Positions 60,758 to 64,000 of a DNA stretch of 64,000 nucleotides are shown here, in pieces (position 1 is the first letter of the stretch; every line of letters starts with the position of its first letter). The translations under genes and the position numbers were made by a program. The stretch comes from Bacteroidota bacterium. GTDB taxonomy: Bacteria > Bacteroidota > Bacteroidia > Bacteroidales > Paludibacteraceae. The notes under the pieces are model-generated. The model saw only the letters and a list, made by a program, of their open reading frames with translations, searched no databases and was not told the DNA's origin. The stretch covers positions 744,001 through 808,000 of the forward strand of contig JAEWAN010000006.1 of assembly GCA_023391625.1 (NCBI GenBank). The letters are read 5' to 3'.

Positions 60758-62032
60758 ATGCAAAATGCTGAGATACAAGCTGTAAAACAACGATTTGGAA
60801 TTATAGGAAATTCCGAGTTGTTAAACAGGGCTATTGATATTGCTGTACAGGTGGCGCCGACCGATTTATCTGTTTTAATAACCGGAGAGAGTGGAGTCGG
60901 TAAGGAAAATTTTCCGCAGATAATACATCATTACAGTCATAGAAAACATGGGCCGTACATCGCAGTGAACTGTGGGGCGATACCGGAAGGAACAATTGAT
61001 TCCGAACTTTTTGGACACGAGAAAGGCTCATTTACTGGAGCTACGGCTGATCGTAAAGGTTATTTTGAGGTGGCTGACGGAGGAACTATTTTCCTGGATG
61101 AGGTGGGAGAATTGCCGCTTTCTACCCAGGTAAGGCTGTTGAGGGTACTTGAAACAGGTGAATTTATAAAGGTAGGTTCGTCTAAAACATTAAAAACGAA
61201 TGTCCGGGTTGTTGCTGCCACCAATTTGAATATGCCGCAGGCTATTCGTGAAGGACGTTTTCGTGAGGATCTTTATTACAGATTAAATACAGTTCCTATT
61301 CTTATACCCCCGTTGCGTGATAGAAAAGATGATATTGTGTTGTTGTTCCGTAAATTTGCTGCAGATTTTGCAGAAAAATACAATATGCCTCCGGTACGTT
61401 TAACGGATGATGCAAAAAATCTCTTGACAAATTATTATTGGAATGGTAATATTCGTCAATTGAAAAATATTACAGAACAAATATCTGTAATAGAGCAGAA
61501 ACGGGAAATAGATTCTTCTACTTTGAGGATTTATCTTCCTCAGGAAGATATGGAACGTTTGCCGGCACTACTTTCTTCCAAACATGATCAGAAAACCTTC
61601 AGCAATGAAAGGGAAATTTTGTATCAGGTACTTTTTGATATGAAAAAAGATATGAATGACCTGAAAGCATTGGTTCATGATATCATTGGAGGTCAGCATG
61701 TAGATGTGAAACGGGACGAAATTCATTACCCGGCTTCTATATTGAACCCTGATGAAACTTTGATCCCATCCCGGGGACAGATTGATTTTGTCCCGGAAAA
61801 AACGGTGGATAATGTAAAACCTTATGTAAATGAGGTGGAAAATTATCATGACGATGTGGAATATCAAGTTGTGGAGGAACAGCAGAAACCGATGACTTTA
61901 CAGGATATGGAGCGTCAGATGATTATTAAAACTCTGGAAAAACATCGAGGCAGGCGAAAAGCTGCAGCAGAAGAATTGCAGATATCGGAACGTACTTTAT
62001 ATCGTAAAATCAAAGAATACGGAATAGAATAA
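60758..62032 (+). CDS. Sigma-54-dependent transcriptional activator without receiver domain
   Basis: 424 residues. The AAA+ domain starts almost at once (about 15-245): Walker A GESGVGKENF, the sigma-54 contact loop GSFTGATADRKGYFEVADGG (GAFTGA type), Walker B GTIFLDEVGELP, and the arginine-finger region FREDLYYRLNTVPI. A polar, poorly conserved stretch (about 265-380) separates it from a Fis-type HTH at the C-terminus (GRRKAAAEELQISERTLYRK). There is no N-terminal sensor domain, so activity may depend on expression or a partner. It is followed by lptE after 29 bp. Confidence 0.95.
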   Translation: MQNAEIQAVKQRFGIIGNSELLNRAIDIAVQVAPTDLSVLITGESGVGKENFPQIIHHYSHRKHGPYIAVNCGAIPEGTIDSELFGHEKGSFTGATADRKGYFEVADGGTIFLDEVGELPLSTQVRLLRVLETGEFIKVGSSKTLKTNVRVVAATNLNMPQAIREGRFREDLYYRLNTVPILIPPLRDRKDDIVLLFRKFAADFAEKYNMPPVRLTDDAKNLLTNYYWNGNIRQLKNITEQISVIEQKREIDSSTLRIYLPQEDMERLPALLSSKHDQKTFSNEREILYQVLFDMKKDMNDLKALVHDIIGGQHVDVKRDEIHYPASILNPDETLIPSRGQIDFVPEKTVDNVKPYVNEVENYHDDVEYQVVEEQQKPMTLQDMERQMIIKTLEKHRGRRKAAAEELQISERTLYRKIKEYGIE

Positions 62033-62061
62033 TCAGATATAATTTAATTTCATTAGTTAGT

Positions 62062-62577
62062 ATGAGAGGAATAAAAGTATTGACATTAACCTCTGCGTTA
62101 ATGTTTTTTATGTTGGCTTCATGTACAGTGTCGTATAAATTCAATGGAGCCTCTATAGACTATAGTAAAATAAAAACGATTTCTATTGCAGATTTTCCCA
62201 ATATGGCGGAACTGGTATATGCCCCCCTTTCTTCCATGTTTTCAGAAACTTTGAGAGATAAGTTCTCCCGTCAGACCCGGCTTCAACAAGTACGTAGTGG
62301 GGGAGATATGGATATTGAAGGTGAAATTACCGGTTATGAAACCACTCCTCTTGCGGTGGCTGAAGACGGTTTTGCCGGTGAAACCAGAATTACCCTGACG
62401 GTGAATATCCGCTACACAAATCGGAAAATGCCGGAAGATGATTTTGAAAAACGATACAGTGCTTCTCAGACTTTTGACAGTAATACAATGTTGTCTGATA
62501 TAGAATCAGAGTTGGTTCAAACCATGATTGATGATATTACAGACCAGATATTTAATGATACGGCAGCGAATTGGTAA
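62062..62577 (+). CDS. lptE: LptE-family LPS-assembly lipoprotein
   Basis: 171 residues. Lipoprotein signal with lipobox MLASC (Cys21), then VSYKFNGASIDYSKIKTISI, typical of Bacteroidota LptE-like proteins. ETLRDKFSRQTRLQQV and the glycine-containing DIEGEITGYETTPLAV segment match the fold (two helices against a sheet). LptE plugs the LptD barrel that inserts LPS in the outer membrane. Its place between the sigma-54 activator and secG is standard for the order. Confidence 0.9.
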   Translation: MRGIKVLTLTSALMFFMLASCTVSYKFNGASIDYSKIKTISIADFPNMAELVYAPLSSMFSETLRDKFSRQTRLQQVRSGGDMDIEGEITGYETTPLAVAEDGFAGETRITLTVNIRYTNRKMPEDDFEKRYSASQTFDSNTMLSDIESELVQTMIDDITDQIFNDTAANW

Positions 62578-62602
62578 CATTATTTTATCGTTGTAGTTTT
62601 TA

Positions 62603-63256
62603 ATGACACATCAGGAACTTCTCCTTTTATTAAAGAACCCGGAGCAGGTGAGGCCGGAAAATATTGTAGACCTCAAAGAGTTGCAAGAGCAATATCCTTA
62701 TTTTGTTCCTGCCCGGATGCTGTATCTGAAGGCTCTGCAAAAATCGGGTGATATTCATTTCGAAAGCATACTTTCTCAGGTGGCGATTTATAGTAATGAC
62801 CGTAAATGGCTTTATTATTTTATTTATCCTCAGGATGAACGGCCTGTCAATGGGGAGAGACGATTACGTGCGAAAGAGCGCTCTGGAGGATATTTTGATA
62901 TGCTTGAAGCTGTTGAAACGGAAGGAGAAGATGTGAACTTGTCGTTAAAGCAGTTGGCTTTACGTCTGAAAGAAGCTCGTCTGCAGTTATTGCCGACGGA
63001 GCCGGTAAAGAGGAAAAATACTGTTGAAAATCAGGAATCTAATGAGCGGGATAAAGCTATTGGGGAAACAGAGCTTCCCCAAAAATATACGCTTGATAAT
63101 TACGCTGATAAAGTAAAACAATTATTACAGGAAAAAGAGTACGTAAAAGCTCTGGATATATTGAAAGAATTAAATTTGAATAATCCGAAAAAAAGTATTT
63201 ACTTTGCAGACCAAATTCGATTTATAGAGAAAATTATAGCAAACACAAAAAAATAG
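62603..63256 (+). CDS. Conserved helical protein of unknown function
   Basis: 217 residues, no signal peptide. The N-terminal half is helical (ENIVDLKELQEQYPYFVPARMLYLKALQKSGD looks like a TPR-like hairpin); a charged low-complexity linker (about 130-160) follows; the C-terminal 55 residues, LDNYADKVKQLLQEKEYVKA to KKSIYFADQIRFIEKII, form a second conserved helical unit. It lies in a fixed Bacteroidales position between lptE and secG, 7 bp before the latter. A role near the Sec or Lpt machinery would be a guess. Confidence 0.85.
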   Translation: MTHQELLLLLKNPEQVRPENIVDLKELQEQYPYFVPARMLYLKALQKSGDIHFESILSQVAIYSNDRKWLYYFIYPQDERPVNGERRLRAKERSGGYFDMLEAVETEGEDVNLSLKQLALRLKEARLQLLPTEPVKRKNTVENQESNERDKAIGETELPQKYTLDNYADKVKQLLQEKEYVKALDILKELNLNNPKKSIYFADQIRFIEKIIANTKK

Positions 63257-63263
63257 ACATATT

Positions 63264-63608
63264 ATGTACATTCTTTTAACCATTTTAATTGTAATCGCAG
63301 CAGTTTTATTGACATTGTTGGTTTTGGTGCAAAATTCAAAAGGAGGTGGTCTCGCTGCTGGTTTTTCTTCTTCTAACCAGGTATTGGGCGTTCGTAAAAC
63401 TACTGACTTCTTGGAAAAGGCAACCTGGGGTTTAACCGCTTTTATTGTTGTCCTTTCTGTATTTGCAGCTAGCATGCATCCATATTCAGAAACTGGAAGT
63501 GGTGTGAAATCAGAAGTACAGCAACAATATCAGGAAAAAATGCAGGAAGTACCGGGTGCAGTAGTCCCTGGATTTGGTGAATTCTCAGAAGAAGAGGTAG
63601 CTGAATAG
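63264..63608 (+). CDS. secG: Preprotein translocase subunit SecG
   Basis: 114 residues. Two membrane helices flank the conserved loop: ILLTILIVIAAVLLTLLVLV, then QNSKGGGLAAGFSSSNQVLG and the second helix WGLTAFIVVLSVFAAS. QNSKGGGL is the SecG hallmark. A Gln/Glu-rich tail follows. It assists SecA-driven export through SecYE; secA is in the same window. A strong terminator follows. Confidence 0.95.
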   Translation: MYILLTILIVIAAVLLTLLVLVQNSKGGGLAAGFSSSNQVLGVRKTTDFLEKATWGLTAFIVVLSVFAASMHPYSETGSGVKSEVQQQYQEKMQEVPGAVVPGFGEFSEEEVAE

Positions 63609-63630
63609 AAAAACAATAAAAAATAACAGG

Positions 63631-63667
63631 AGCGCATCAAAATATTATTGTTTTGATGCGCTTTTTG
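63631..63667 (+). terminator. Terminator after secG
   Basis: AGCGCATCAAAA / TTTTGATGCGCT, a 12-bp perfect stem with an 8-nt loop, then TTTTG. Confidence 0.88.
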
Positions 63668-63723
63668 TTTGTAATAATGTATTATCTTGCATTTGTTTTT
63701 AATTTATTTCAATTAATAAAGAA

Positions 63724-64000
63724 GTGCATTTTGTAGATATTATAGAATATCTGGGAGCTTTTGCTTTTGCTATAAGCGGCATACGTTTGGCTTCAGCGAA
63801 GAGCTTTGATTGGTTCGGAGCTTATGTAGTCGGATTAGTTACGGCCATAGGTGGAGGTACGCTTCGTGATGTCCTATTGGGAATAACTCCTTTCTGGATG
63901 TCTCAACCGGGTTATTTAGTCGTTACGGCAGCCGCATTATTATGTGTTATTCTTTTTAGCCGATATCTTGTCCGTTTGAATAATACTTTTTTTATTTTTG
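63724..64000 (+). CDS. TRIC-family (UPF0126) membrane protein, N-terminal part
   Basis: Partial gene cut by the right edge; 92 codons are present. The frame reads VHFVDIIEYLGAFAFAISGI, then RLASAKSFDWFGAYVVGLVT and AIGGGTLRDVLLG, the glycine-rich repeat typical of TRIC/YicG-type cation channels (GGGTxRDxLLG). Three membrane helices are visible. The start is most likely the GTG given here: a stop lies 21 bp upstream and no ATG lies between. Confidence 0.88.
   Translation, partial: MHFVDIIEYLGAFAFAISGIRLASAKSFDWFGAYVVGLVTAIGGGTLRDVLLGITPFWMSQPGYLVVTAAALLCVILFSRYLVRLNNTFFIF

Overview
The window is ordinary core chromosome of a Bacteroidota bacterium, almost certainly order Bacteroidales. Evidence: Bacteroidota-restricted families (DUF4270 lipoprotein, DUF3078 barrel, BT0820-type HAD, stand-alone GT5 domain); the block sigma-54 activator / LptE / conserved helical protein / SecG; very few Shine-Dalgarno sequences; and repeated -7 boxes of the form TAnnTTTG, several with a TTTG -33 element exactly 20 bp upstream. 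I cannot resolve the genus. I saw no rRNA, tRNA, CRISPR array, insertion sequence or prophage in the gaps I read.

Layout. 1-5.8 kb: DUF4270 lipoprotein and GT5 half-enzyme, divergent from panC-panD, then a lone hisH, tgt and an LptF/LptG-type permease. 5.8-8.0 kb: a MurU-like nucleotidyltransferase and an AmgK-like kinase fused to a RapZ C-terminal domain, probably cell-wall sugar salvage. 8.2-13.7 kb: a small anchored protein, a 44-bp perfect palindromic terminator, and a 1424-residue double acyl-CoA-dehydratase-activase protein behind a TetR regulator with a visible operator. 13.7-18.8 kb: a four-gene glycan operon (GNAT/FemAB-like protein, GT4, asparagine-synthase-like protein lacking Cys2, flippase). 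19-25 kb: bactofilin, lipoprotein, mutY, HU, a 29-residue basic protein, RNase G and a DUF3078 barrel.

25-36 kb: secA (with a structured leader holding a 16-codon ORF), lgt, PAP2 phosphatase, ECF sigma factor, NfeD protein, nnr, and the operon recR / membrane protein / HAD / GNAT. 36-49 kb: Na+/solute symporter, lolD-like ATPase, tcdA, YgjP-like metalloprotease, dGTPase, radical SAM protein, a probably truncated glycosyltransferase, M16 peptidase, thioredoxin, RelA/SpoT. 49-55.5 kb: FeoB-associated Cys-rich peptide, the operon TPR / DedA / DedA-AroE fusion, Nudix, gamma-carbonic-anhydrase-like protein, ssb. 55.7-64 kb: ffh, three tandem CD225/dispanin genes plus DUF2752, folD, rsmE, sigma-54 activator, lptE, secG and the start of a TRIC-family protein.

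Several genes serve envelope biogenesis and protein export (secA, secG, ffh, lgt, lolD, lptE, LptF/G, PAP2). The best leads are gene-level oddities inside this core: the DedA-AroE fusion, the AmgK-RapZ fusion, a TGT without its zinc cysteines, the Cys2-to-His asparagine-synthase-like protein, the CD225 triplication, and the secA leader. I found no defence system or other clearly new multi-gene system.
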